A stretch of 64,000 bases of DNA from positions 469,491-533,490 of the forward strand of contig CM057157.1 of NCBI GenBank assembly GCA_029962745.1, written 5' to 3'. Below, piece by piece: positions 12,449 to 25,000 of the stretch (positions within the stretch are counted from its first letter, which is position 1; every line of letters begins with the position of its first letter). The notes under the pieces are model-generated. The model saw nothing but the letters and a program-made list of their open reading frames with translations. It was not told the DNA's origin and did not search any database. A program made the translations under genes and the position numbers. The DNA is from Echinometra lucunter. Lineage: Eukaryota > Echinodermata > Echinoidea > Camarodonta > Echinometridae.

Positions 12449-12796
12449 ATTAAAGGGAATTTCATGCAGTTACATTTCTGTTACTTTTTGTATTTTGAGG
12501 CTTATTATTTTTCAAATCCAGAAAGAATATGTACATTGTAGGGACCTCTAATATTATTTTGAAATTGAGAATGATAATTTTTTTTTCCAGATCAGACACC
12601 TTAGGCTGTTTATCAAAAGTCTCGTCCCACATCTTTGATCGTCTTCTCCAGACTGTTCTTTTATATCAGCTTTCCTGATCCCCCAATGTTTTGTCTATGG
12701 AGAAATGGGAGGATTGGAGGGGAAAAGATGCTAAAACCACGTCCCACATTGGCTTTGACTTTTGATAAGGTGCCTCATAGTAGGGGACTTACATGT

Positions 12797-13760
12797 AGCA
12801 CAATAATAATAATAATAATGATAATAATAATAACATTATTTCTAACGCGCACATATCGATCCAAAGGGATGCTCAAGTCAAGGTGGCTAAACAAATATAC
12901 AATTATAATGTGAAAAAAATAAGAAAATAAAACAAAGTAAATTAGCTAATAAATGTTATTGTAAAATGTATTGTAGAAATTAACCAAAATATTCTGACAT
13001 GAGATATGCTTTCAAGCTTTTTTGGAACAGATTGTAGGTAGGTTACATTTTAATTGAATGGGGCAAAGAGTTCCATAACCAGGGTGAAGCAGCAGCAAAT
13101 GATCTGTCATTCCAGCTCCTCTTTGTTCTTAGTTCTTTGAGTTTTAAGGAGTTGGAGGAGCAGAGACCTGCACGAGTAGCTGAAGAGGGATGAAGGAGGA
13201 TGGAAAATATAGGAAGGGCCAATGTTATGAAGTGAGCGATATGTAGTGATAACATTTTATATCTGATGCGTTGTTCTATAGGGAGCCAGTGGAGTTTCTT
13301 AATTAATGGAGAGGTATGTGTGTAACATGTGGATTTTGTCACAAGGTGGGCAGCTGCATTTTGAACTTTTTGCAGTCTTTGGATTTGGTATTTTGGAAGG
13401 CCATAAAGTACATGTAGAGAGTTGGAGTTATCAAGGTAAGACGTTACAAAAGCATGAATTAGTTGTTGAGTTGTTTGGGGGGTTAGAAAATTCTTTATCG
13501 CGCATAGGTTGCAAAGATTGTAGTTGGCTAATTTCACAGAGTTAGAGATATATGAATCCAGGGACATTTCCTTATCAGAAGTGGCACCAAGATTTCTTGC
13601 CTTCTCAGTAGGAGCAATATGAACAGAGCCAACACATATACAGTATGGGTAATAATCTTTGCAAGTTGATGCCTAGAGCCTAGGATGAGAAATTCTGTTT
13701 TATTACAAATTGCTGTGTAGAAATACACCTGTAGGAAGTGCTTGAATAGGTTTTATCACT
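12797..13760 (-). mobile_element. 5'-truncated L2/CR1-type LINE fragment
   Basis: The - strand encodes the C-terminal part of a non-LTR reverse transcriptase. It reads TEFLILGSRHQLAKI, then after a frame change LIHAFVTSYLDNSNSL, YGLPKYQIQRLQKVQNAA, LHWLPIEQRIRYK and SPWLWNSLPHSI. These are the recognisable 3' RT blocks of L2/CR1-like elements. The copy is broken by at least one frameshift between 13,570 and 13,730 and ends at 12,800-12,835 in an (AAT)n-type tail. It is a dead retrotransposon. Confidence 0.85.
13043..13567 (-). pseudogene. Reverse transcriptase C-terminal ORF remnant
   Basis: This is a 174-codon open stretch within the LINE fragment. It contains the end of the RT domain (LHWLPIEQRIRYKMLSL) and the conserved C-terminal block AAASPWLWNSLPHSIK. 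A full ORF2 would be several times longer and would begin with an endonuclease domain, absent here. It is presumed non-functional. Confidence 0.8.
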
Positions 13761-13799
13761 TTTACAACTATACTTCACTTGGTTTACTTGGGTGTAGAG

Positions 13800-14335
13800 A
13801 CGTAGAGCTGTGTTGCTTACTTGCCCCTTGTTCTCTTATATGTGAGAACTTAAAAGGATAGACTTTCTAGTGCCTCTCGAGAGCAGATTTGAACATATTG
13901 ATACTAAGGGCAGTGGGGCACAACTACTTCCTCTTGTAAGGAATTCCAATTATTTATACTCCTTATTATAAAGGTATTCTGCCTTATTGTAGCTTGTACC
14001 CATGCTTTTTGAATTTCATGCTATGGGCTCTAGCTCTGCTGCTGGCATCGATCTGGAATAGGCGATTTAGGTCAATTTGATCTAGCCCTGTTGAAATCTT
14101 ATACATGTAGATTTGGATTAACTCTGCTCTTTGTTTCCTGCATGCGAGTGTTGGTAGTCTCAAAATTATCAACCGTTCTGGATAGTCTAGATGACAAAGA
14201 TGGGGTAGTTACTCTCTGTTGTACATGTACTTTCTCCAATAAATCTTCATTCTTTTTGAAGATGGGTCCATAAAGAGTTGCAATATTCCAGGGTAGGACT
14301 TATATAATGGCCTTGTACAGCTTGAGCCATCCCTT
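13800..14335 (-). pseudogene. Second LINE reverse-transcriptase fragment
   Basis: The - strand reads, with frame breaks and stops, fragments such as LEYCNSLWTH, then LIQIYMYKI, GLDQIDLNRLFQID and SSRARAHSMKFKKHGYK. These match the final RT segment typical of another CR1/L2-like lineage, distinct in sequence from 12,797-13,760. It is short, frameshifted and non-functional. Confidence 0.7.
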
Positions 14336-14339
14336 CTCA

Positions 14340-15856
14340 TTTGAGCTACATGTATAACTTTCATGTTACGTATAGAAAGTTGGGTGGGATATAAACTTGA
14401 GGTTTTGTCTTTCAGATAGATTAATTTGAAATAAGTCTAACTTTTGTATTTTTTGTATGGAAAAAGTGACACTCTGTTCAAGTTTTCCATACATGTAGGC
14501 ATTTGCCGTACTGCTTTGGTGTTACCCTGGAGAAACACTTTACCCCAGAAAGAACCTGACAAGCGAGCAAAGTAAGCACAATGAAGCAAAAAAAAAAGGG
14601 ACAATTTTCTGTTTCTGCATTCTTAATGCTATGAATAATCATTTATCTATTTTGGGCTAAATACCATTTTTTCATCCATAAGTGTGAAATGCGCCAATGC
14701 GGAACAAAATGGTGCCCCCGGGCCCCGAGATGGTATGCTGGACAAATGGTTCAAATATGGGCTGCCTGGTCACCCTGATCATGTATGGCTCCCATTCATG
14801 TCTGCGACTGAGGCATGTAATTGTAAACATTGGTTCATTTTAAAAGTGTTCAGCCTCCTTTTTTATGTGAGGACAATACATTAGACATTAGCCTAAACTA
14901 GCCCTAGCTATGTACATGTAGAGAATTACTGTTTTCGCTGTACTTTTGTAGCAGTGTTGTTGGCAATTGTTTAATGAATTACATGTAAGTACTTGGCTGC
15001 ATGTATCACAGCACCATTCCATGGTGTGTGTTTTACGTGTTTCCAGTGCGACATTCTTACCTATCCTTAATTTGTATTTTCCTTTTCTTTCTGATCATTG
15101 TAATTATTGTTTGCTACCGTATTCATTATACGATGTATATGTATTCATTACATTATTTTATGTACTTCTATTTATGTAAAGTCACATGGATTGGAAAAGA
15201 AGACCTTCGGGTTATAGTTATAAAGTTAATCTTTTTCTTTTCCCGGCATCCATGTGACTCTCCCTATATTCTACTATTGTTTGTATTTGTTCTTTCGGTT
15301 GTTGATTCTGCCGAATAAAATAATAATAATGATAATAATAGTAAGTGTTTGGATATCAGGGAATAGAAATTGTTTTAAAAGTTGACTTCTGAGGAGCAAG
15401 ATTGCTGATCAAAAAGAAAAAAAAAGGGAAAAAAATCTGAAGATTTCACCTGCTCAAAAAGTTGTGATCCAACTTCAGGAATGATTCATGATTATTTATT
15501 AGATCTTATCATCTGACAGTGCCATAAGCAAATATTTTAGAGAATTTTGTTGATATCGTGTTGATTTATATCAGCATTTCTACATGTAGACTTTGACTAT
15601 GTTTAAAATCCTGTAGAGAGTGTACAGTGTATTCAGGTTTTTTTTTTTTTTTTTTTAAGTCATGCCATACATGTCAATGTATATCATGACTTATTAGTAA
15701 ACAAGTCTGGTGACATTTTTCTTAGTAAATATTCATTTATCCGCAAAAAAATTCAGACTTTGTTCAGAGCTCATTCTGGATTCTAGACTTCTTTTCTTTA
15801 GTATATTGTATGTTGAGTTCTTATGAGCTCTCCTAAAATATTTCTTTTCTTCATAG
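14340..15856. other. Gene-free upstream region of STIL
   Basis: No coding exon is recognised. From about 15,110 to 15,345 the sequence ends in gaataaaataataataatg, a tail typical of LINE 3' ends. A 5' non-coding STIL exon may lie here, because the first coding exon is preceded by a good acceptor, but I cannot place it. A T-run lies at 15,639-15,657. Confidence 0.4.
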
Positions 15857-16021
15857 GATAAAATGAAGCATGGCCAGCCTTCAGGGTTCTCAACCTCTTC
15901 CTAGGCAACATTCTTCATATTTTCCACCTGCTCCTAGTTCTAAACAGCAGCCATCCAGTGACATGGAGATGCCTCTTAAGCACAATGTCTTCAGATTTCC
16001 TTTGACCAGGAATATTCTCTG
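15857..16021 (+). CDS. STIL: STIL coding exon 1
   Basis: Coding starts at ATG 15870 ([15 protein letters not shown]). The exon ends ...[11 protein letters not shown] with a split Trp codon, matching the conserved FHFPPSK...LW start of vertebrate STIL. The pyrimidine-rich acceptor at 15855-15856 implies an upstream non-coding exon. An out-of-frame ATG at 15864 opens a 13-codon reading frame that stops at 15905. Confidence 0.85.
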
Positions 16022-19000
16022 GTGAGTTGCTTCCTTTTCCACAAGGGAGGATGAGTGTCAAAGTTATATCAGAAATCAGTATTATAATAATGGCATAATT
16101 ACATTTCGTTTATTTGTTCTTTAGAATCCTTACAGGGTTCTTGCAAAATTTGATGATTGAAAGAATAAGTGGAAATTGTGATGAGGCTTCAAGATGAATG
16201 AATGGACAGATGGATGTAGTATGAGTGAATTATGTGTTTTTTTTTATTCTTTCCATTCAGGGATCAGACCCCAGTAGGACCCTCCATTCAACTTCATCCA
16301 ATGCATACAAGGTAAAGTTACTAAGGAATTTCTGCTTTTGAAGTTCATAGTTTTTCCATTTCTTGTGCACATATTCTCAGAGTAATTATTTCCCCAACCC
16401 CTGGCCATCTCTCTCTCTCTCTCTCTTTCTCTATGTCTGTCTGTATGTCTCTCTCTGATGATTATTAAGGATTACTTTCATGCAGCTTCTCAAAATGGGA
16501 TTCCAGCACCTGAACCCAAACTAGCTCCAAGAAATTGCAATGACTAATCATCTCTATTTTGTGATTATAGGAACATATCTCTGCATGTATCTGAGGCAGC
16601 TGTTAGATTGGCTCACAGACACGCCCTTCAAGCTGATGTTCAACCATACCATGGATTCTTAGTAGGGTCAGTGCAGGTAGATGCAGGTTAGTATACAACA
16701 GTAGTTGTTAACCCACAACCCTGTATGCCATTCCATTTCATTGTTATTACTATGATAATGCAATAACACACCCCACTGCTTTTGTTTGATGCTGATTGTA
16801 ATGACAAAGGTTAATAATGATAACTGGATTTATAAAGCGCCTTTGCCAGAGGACAAATTAAATGGTTAAGTGGTTAAATGGTTGGTTAATTTACCAGACT
16901 GCCAAGAAAGCATATGTATGCTTGTTACTAAGCAACCAGGGAACCAACAGCTTTAAGTCCCCTCCGAAGGACTTGGTAATGAGGATTAATACCTTACCAA
17001 AGGGCATTAGCGCATCCACTTGGTTTTGAACCCGGGTACTTCCGGTTACGAGACCATTGCTCTATCCACTAAACCACAGCGCTTCAAATTATTGATGATG
17101 ATTGATAATGATTTACGATGATGATGACGACATGGTGATGATGATGATGATGATGATTATAATGAGGATGCTTAAGATGTTGAATGTTTTTCCCATAGAG
17201 ATGCTCCCTTACCTCTGTAGCTTATCTTTTCTCTTCCTTTTTGTAGATGAGGAAAGGCTTGACTGTGTATCTAGATCGTCTTATCTTCTCCTTTCTTCCT
17301 ATTTGTAGATAAGGAAGGATTGACTGTGTCTCTAGATCATTTTATCTTCTCGCTTCATATTTGCAGATGAGGAAGGCTTGACTGTGTCTCTAGATCGTTT
17401 TGATCCAGGCCGGGATGTCCCAGGTCGCAATGCTCGTCTTCCTACAGCTAGGCTCCCGGCAGATTTCATTGTTCCTCTCACAACTTGCCTAGGAGATGCA
17501 GACATCTCAGCAACACACACCTCAGAGGATTTCATTGCAGCCTTCAAGGTATTGAACAGCCTGCACAAATGTGCATCTACCTAGCTACCATTCAGTGACA
17601 AAAGGAAGTAACTCTGTAGAATGGGTTTCTTAACAAATGAAGAAAATTTGCCACCGTTTTATTAGGAAATCTAAATAGAGGTGCTTCCTTTTGATACATG
17701 TATGTCTATCTATTGGAACTTTGGATTCATGTGACCTTAGTGTCTTCACATCATGTAGGATACTCATAATCAAGAATAGACGGTTTTTAAAAAAGTAGCT
17801 TCCTTTTGCATACCTGCCGTCTTTCCCTATGGGACAGTCCTGATTTTGGTCAAAGAGCGAGTCACTTCAACTACTGTGTCCTTATTTTTGTTTAAAAATC
17901 TGTGTATAATGTATAGGAAACTCAGCAATGTCCCCATATTTCAGCCTCTGTGTTCTCATTTGTCGCATTTTCTTGGGTTTCAGGGTTGGTAGGTCTGTAT
18001 TTGTCATTGGTTAGTAGCTTAGAGTTAGCCCATGTAAGACTATTGTCAACTTATGCAGGTTAGCCCATGTAAGACTATTGTCAACTTACATGTATGCAGG
18101 ATAACTCTGGAGTTAAAGGGCACTCTATCTGGTATGTATGCCTGCTCTTTTGAAAATAAACCTCATGCTTACATCAGTCTGCATTGCAACCCCAAAAGTA
18201 TTAGATTACCAAGAACTTGACAAGAACACGTGCCCGGGAAAAACTTTGGGCCCAAAAATCTTGGTCCTAACCCCCAAATCTGGAAATAAATTTGACACTG
18301 ACTAAATGTTGAAATTTGTGAGACATTCTAGAGCAAGCACCATGAGCGACCAGCTGAGGCGGATACCGGTGCTTTACAAGAAGTCATCATCATGACAATT
18401 TTTAGATAGGGCTCAATACAAACAGACCCTAAGGTTTCAGTCTGGACTCCACAGGAAAAATCTTAGTTGTAGAGTCATACAGTGTAGATTACCAATCTAA
18501 AAAGTGTTTGTAAGCAGTGTTTTTAAACTTCCTGATGATACAGAAAAGTCTTGATGGTCTTAGAGCTTAGAGGTCCATTTTCATATTTTTTGTTTTACAC
18601 TTTTTTCTAGTTTGTCTCATAGCTAAACCTATCTATGATTCTGTGAACTTTTGCCCTTCATTGTATCAGTAACAGCAGAGATACTGCCTTGATTTAAGTT
18701 TTTAATTTTTAGTCAAGCGTTTCTGGTAAAAACTCATATTTTCATTCTTATCTTAAAGTCACATTAGATAAACAAGGACAAACGTAGATGCTTACATGTA
18801 AATAAATATTTCAATTCATTTCAGTAATGTTATAAATTTGAAAGAATGAATTGTAAAATTTGAATTGTAACTAATGACCCTGTAATAACTCTTTATGCAA
18901 TCAGATAGTAATGATTCAATATTCAATTTCTAGTATGCAAAGAATTCCTGATAGTCTGGAGCTTGTACATGAGTGTATGGTATACATAAAGAGAACTTTT

Positions 19001-22000
19001 TTTTCTTCCCTCTCAGCTTCTCGAAAGCAACATCAATACACATGGATCTGTTGACCCCTCCCGATGCTTGACCCTCCGTGTCTTGTGTCGTTGCCATAGC
19101 AATGCAGATGACATCACCCTTAGTCTTCACTTTGGAGCTGTGACAGTTGCAACTGTATTGAATGGATTTCCTGTGAAGTCCATACCTATCATCCCAACTG
19201 CTTTAGCTAGAAATCTGATGGGTCCGTTGTCATTGAGTGATGTTCAAGGCTCCTATAAAACTGGGTAAAGGATTTGTATTCAATATTTCATTTGTACTTT
19301 CACAAATCAGTGTGTCTGATTGTTTCCTGCTTTCCTTTAACCCATTCATGACAGAGCTCCACATTTTGTGGTTTGGTCCAATATCTTTTGATGCAAAGCC
19401 CTTAAAATCATACCAAATACATGAGCAGAAAGAGCAAAAAATTCTACAAAAACTGTGCCCATTTTGGTTGCGTCAATAATCGTTTTGATTCTGAAAATTT
19501 TTTAAAGGAAAATAAGCAGTAAAATCCTTAAATTGGCAATGTGATAGAAAGTTTAAAATCACCGTTTTACCCTGCAAATTGGCAACTTTTTGACTTCTCA
19601 TCATAATTTCTGTCAATTTATATTCATTTAAGATACATGACGTTTTATAAGAAAAATGTAGCAATAAAATAAAAATATTGGTGATGCCAATTTAAAGAAT
19701 AAAAGCTGATCAAATTAGGCTTTAAATAATTCCTGTCACGAATGGGTTAAACAGTTGAAAGTAAGCTGTCGGATGTTGGATTTACTTTTAATTTCTCAAT
19801 TTATTGTTGGCAGATTTGAATAGATAATTAATTTGCCTCAGATTGTATCACATGAAACAGATGTTTCAAGAAGAGATCAACAATACTTGGGTACAAATTT
19901 ATCAGCAAGCAGTTGCCAGGATTATTCTTCCTACAGCAGTGATTTTATTCTTCTCTTTATCAGATTCCTGAGCATGGATGAGACAAGAAAACTACTGCTT
20001 CTTCTTGAAAGTGATCCCAAGGCTACTACTATTCCTCTTATTGGCATGTAAGTCAAAGTCCTTGTGTACCTGGCAGCGAGGATAAATACTAGTTTTGTTT
20101 GCCCATTTAAAGGGGGTTCCAATGCTGAAACAATGTTAGTTCATTTAAAAGAGCATGATTTTATTGGCAGAAAATCATTTGTCTAAAGTTTTTTAAAAAG
20201 TCCTGTTGCCAAGGAAACCCCCAAATGTGGTAAGATTTCAGGATATTTTTGACTCCTCAGCTGTGACCCAGTTTCAACTGGGTACCCACTTTGACGTCAA
20301 AATGACGTCAAAGTGGGTACCTTGTCGCGCACTTCTAGCAAAATGCGCGCAAGGTATAATACATATTGTACAGTCTAGCGCGTAGCACAACTGCAATGCG
20401 CGAAGCTGGGTACCTACTTTGATGTCATACCTCATTCTCAATTTTTTTTGGTCAGTCATAACTTTTCATGAGAAAATTAGCCAAAGTGCATTGATTTCGA
20501 TTGAAAATCATCATATTTTTAATGTCATCCTTCTTAGAATTCTATTCTCGATCATATATCAAAATTTTGTTTACCATTGTGTAATCACTTTAAGACAGGA
20601 ATTATTTCAAACCTCATTTGATCAGCTTTTTTTTTCAAATTGGCAACACCATTATTTTTCAAATTGATACGCCTTTCTTATAAAAAGTAATGTATGTATC
20701 TGAAGCAAATATGAAATGACAGAAAGTATGATGAGAAGTTAAAAAGTTCCCAATTTTCATGGAAAAACATTTATTTTGAACTTTTCATTGCAATGCTTCT
20801 TCACAGATTTATGTGCTTATTTCCTTTAAAAAAATATAAAAAGTAAGCATCAAATGACAGATACATGTACCAATGCAACCAGAATGTGCAGAGTATACAT
20901 GTAGCGTTTTTTATGCCTCAGCCCACCAAAGATCGGTGCCGGAGGCATTATGTTTTGGGGTTGTCCGTCTGTCCGCCTGTCCCGTTTTTTGTTCTTCCGA
21001 TAACTTTATCGTTTGACGGATCAACTTCAAACTTGGCTCATGTATGCATGTGGGAGGGACAATGATCTTATTTGATTTTGGGGTCATGAGGTCCAAGGTC
21101 AAAGGTCATTATATACATGTAAATGGCATGTTCTTGTGTGTTCTTGTGATAACTTAAGAACGGATCAACTTCAAACTTGGCTCATGTATGCTTATGGGAG
21201 GGACAGTGGTCTGAATAGATTTTGGGGTCACAAGGTCAAAGGTCAAAGGTCATATCAGTCATTGTATCCTTGAAAATGGATTGTTAATGCGATAACTTAG
21301 GAACCATTTGATGAATCATTTTCAGACTTTGCTCGTGTGCATATTTCTGATCTGGCAATGGTGGAGGCATAAATTTTGACTGTGTGCGGTCGAGCATTCA
21401 TCTAGTTTGCTCTTTCTTCTCTTGTATTTGGAATGGTTTTTAGGGCTCTGTGTCAGAAGCTATTTGACCATACGAAACCAGACAATGTAGACCCTCTATC
21501 ATGAATGGGCTAAAATGGTTTCTTAATTTGATTTTGTAATGTTTAACCCATTGAGCACAATCTGATATCAGTATAACAAGCATTTTCCATAGACCTGTCT
21601 AGCTAGAGTTATCTTGGGCTTAGTGCTCCTTCATTTTTGGCTAACTTTGTGAGTAGCTGATTTAAAAAATTCTCAAACTAAGATGAAACATGTGTATGAG
21701 TACTTGTATTTGTACTCAAAAACCCTGAAACCAATCATAATTTGTAATGAAAAAGTGTAAGTTAGACGCAAACGGCGATTTTGTTATCCTTCGTCTCACG
21801 AGACAATCACTAAGAGGGCCACTTTGCTTGAATTTGAAAATGAGGGTATGTGCCTCCCGCCGCGTGATACGCCAATACACACAGTAGGTAAGATGAGTCA
21901 TACGCGCATGCGCACTCCTTATGTCTATTCTGTGCAACCGACCCTCGTATATTTTTCAAACATTGATTCACATTTTTGATATTTAACAATACTTCCTGTG

Positions 22001-25000
22001 GATATTATACTTTGAAACTTTCAGACTGGTATTTTTACACTATAACCCTTATGATTATCCCAGTTTCAAGTAACAAAACAAGATTTTTTTAAAAATCATA
22101 ACAATGTTAACCAATGTCTTTAATTATGAATACAATAAAAAAAAACAGGGATATGACTTCTAATTGTTATCAATGTAGAAATTGTATTTACTGAGACATG
22201 TTCATAGTTTTAAAAACACACTTAATATATCTAATTCCAAATTTTCCAGAAATTTACACCTGCTGGCCCTGCCGTTGTTCAAACCTCTTTGCTTGGCATG
22301 TGACAAAGTCAGTGTGTTATGGAATCTCTGCACCATTGAATATCCTTTGAATAAGTGCAATCGATGCCCTCTGTGTGCATTAAGTTTTATAAAAATAAAG
22401 ATTAAGGGTGACCTGTGCATAAAATTGTTCTTTCTAACCTTCTTCATAGCACTACTGATGGTATTAGCAAATGACTGCGAACTCACAGCATGTCTTCTAA
22501 ACAGTTGTTGGTTTTAACTTGAAATTTAAGGTACAATGCCAGCATACCATGGGTACTATGTATGTAGATATTTATCATATTTATACAATTTATTTTTGTT
22601 TGTTTCTGAAAATTTTGTTATTTCTCATTGATTTTGTCAGATGGTTAAGTGGTATAGCTCACATGTCCAATCCAGTTGTGTGGTCAGCTTGTTTGCGATA
22701 TCTCAATAGTTTTGGCATACAAGAAAGGTAAGTGACATATTTCAAGTAAGGCAACCAATCCAGAAGATTTACAGATAAAACTGCTCTTACTTTTTCATGA
22801 AATGAGACTGCTGTTGAAAATCTTGTTCACAAAATGAGAATGTTTGAAATTTGGGTAGGTGATTAAATATGCAGAAATTGTACTGGAGCATCTTCTGTGA
22901 ATAGCGTATACTTTTGGAATGAAGCATTGTATATTTCTTTTTGTTCAGTATCCGTAAGGCCCATTCAGCATTCAGGCAGGAGCAGCAAACTGCTTTAAGA
23001 AAAAGAAATTATGTTTTGTTTTTTAAGGGTATTGTACATCACATTTCTATATCTTGTTACACACAGAAAAGTAGGTATGGCTCGAGTATAGCACCTTTGC
23101 TGTGTCAATTACATTAAACCAATGTAAAAAGAATGCAGGGGGGGGGGGGTTAATGCATACATATGTGAACAAGCCTTTAAATAGCTTCCCATACAACCAG
23201 GTGGGTTTTTATTTTCATTGTTATTTTTATGGGGGGGGGGGGGTGAAAATAGAAAACTGTTGAATATGCAGGGTTAAGAAAAAACGAATAGGAAAGCCTG
23301 CAGATATGTTGCTACAAAACTTGTGATGAAAGTCCAAAAAATCGAAAGATAAATCTCTACATGCATTTATTTTTTTTTTGCAAATTGCTTTATTGAGGAA
23401 TTAGTAATTGCAAATCAAATTTGTGTGAGACATTCAGTTTGTCTTGACACCAAATATATTATTTTGTTCTAATAGGGTATGTTCTCCAGATAGCAGCTTT
23501 CTTGTGGTGTTATTTACTCGTACATCTCGTCAGCCTCTCTTCTATGAATGCAAGGTAAAGTCTGAACAGGAACCAAGATTCATGCTGGTTGGCTGTCGAG
23601 AAAATCTCCATGTTTTCAAGGTAAGAATTGACCCTTATTCTTGGAAGGGGAATCTGTACCTGCTCCTTACTGCAGGTGAGGGCTTATCAAAATATGCAGA
23701 CCTATTTACTGTCAGTATATTGTGATTTGGAAATATTTTTTAGATTTATGCTCTTGTCATGGGGAAACACCACTATGTGCTGTTCATATTGGGCAACTTC
23801 CTTTACCATCATTGATAATTACCCATTCAGCAAATTACTGAAAGTCTACACTTAGCACAACTTTGTCAGTATAACTTGGGGGGCATGTACTGATACTGTT
23901 TACATATTTTAGAAGAAGTGCATTGATTGGTATTAATATTCAGGAACTTGTAACAATAATTATAATTTGACAACAAGAACTGAGGCCTAGGAATTACCCA
24001 AAAGAAATATCAATTTGTGTTTAAGGATTAAGCACTGGTTCATAACCTTCTTTGGACTAATTTATCTGTGATGTGTAATTGCTATTGATGTTCTGCTGTT
24101 TTACATGTGTCATTGCCCTAAATGGGCAATGACACATCATGGGTAGTCAATTTGATGTGATGTCATCTTACACAATGTTGTTCCTCTATCCCTTTACAGC
24201 ATGAGAGTGCTAAGGGAAAGCCCCCAGTAGAGATGGAGTTGACATCTGCTCGTGGTGGTCCAAGCAAGTCTCTTTTCATGCAATCTTTGGCTCAGTTGAG
24301 ATCCTCACAGAAGCATCCTATCCGAAGCACTAGGAGAAGGAGTAGTGCTACTGATAGCATATCAACAGAGGAGTCTCAGTTGATGCCCAGACCAAGCCCT
24401 AAACCTATACTGGATAAGGTATACATGCAGTGCTCTTATTAACTCTATCCTCACTAGGGAAGGGAATGAACTTGTCAGCAATTCAGGAAACTATTAGTCT
24501 GTTCACAAAAATTTGCTTTGGATGACTGAATTATATTATCTTTTTTGTGCACTTTTGGAGAGCATCACGGTCTGACAAAGCCTGTTAATTTAAAAAGGCA
24601 AAAAGACATATGATTTTTTTTAAAAGAAAGATAAAATGGATTCATATAATTCACTATTTTATGTGGATACTATTGTGCACTTATATTGTTGTTGTTTTTT
24701 TTCCTTCCCTGCTGCTAATTTGTACCTTTAACTTTGTTTGATTTTCAGAGCCCTTCGGTGATACCATCAGTTCCTGAGCTGTCTTTCATATCAGACAGTT
24801 TCTGTGAACCAACTGACCAAAGGAGAAAGGATCAAGTAACTGCTGATGTCCATCCTCAACACAAAAAAGGCCATACCATCCATAGACAGCGTCTCAATGG
24901 TCAGAGTGATACTGTGAAGGGCATGAACAAACAGATATCTGTACATCGTAGAAGACTTCATGGTACTTCAAAGACACCATCTCAGGGTCACCAACAGCAT

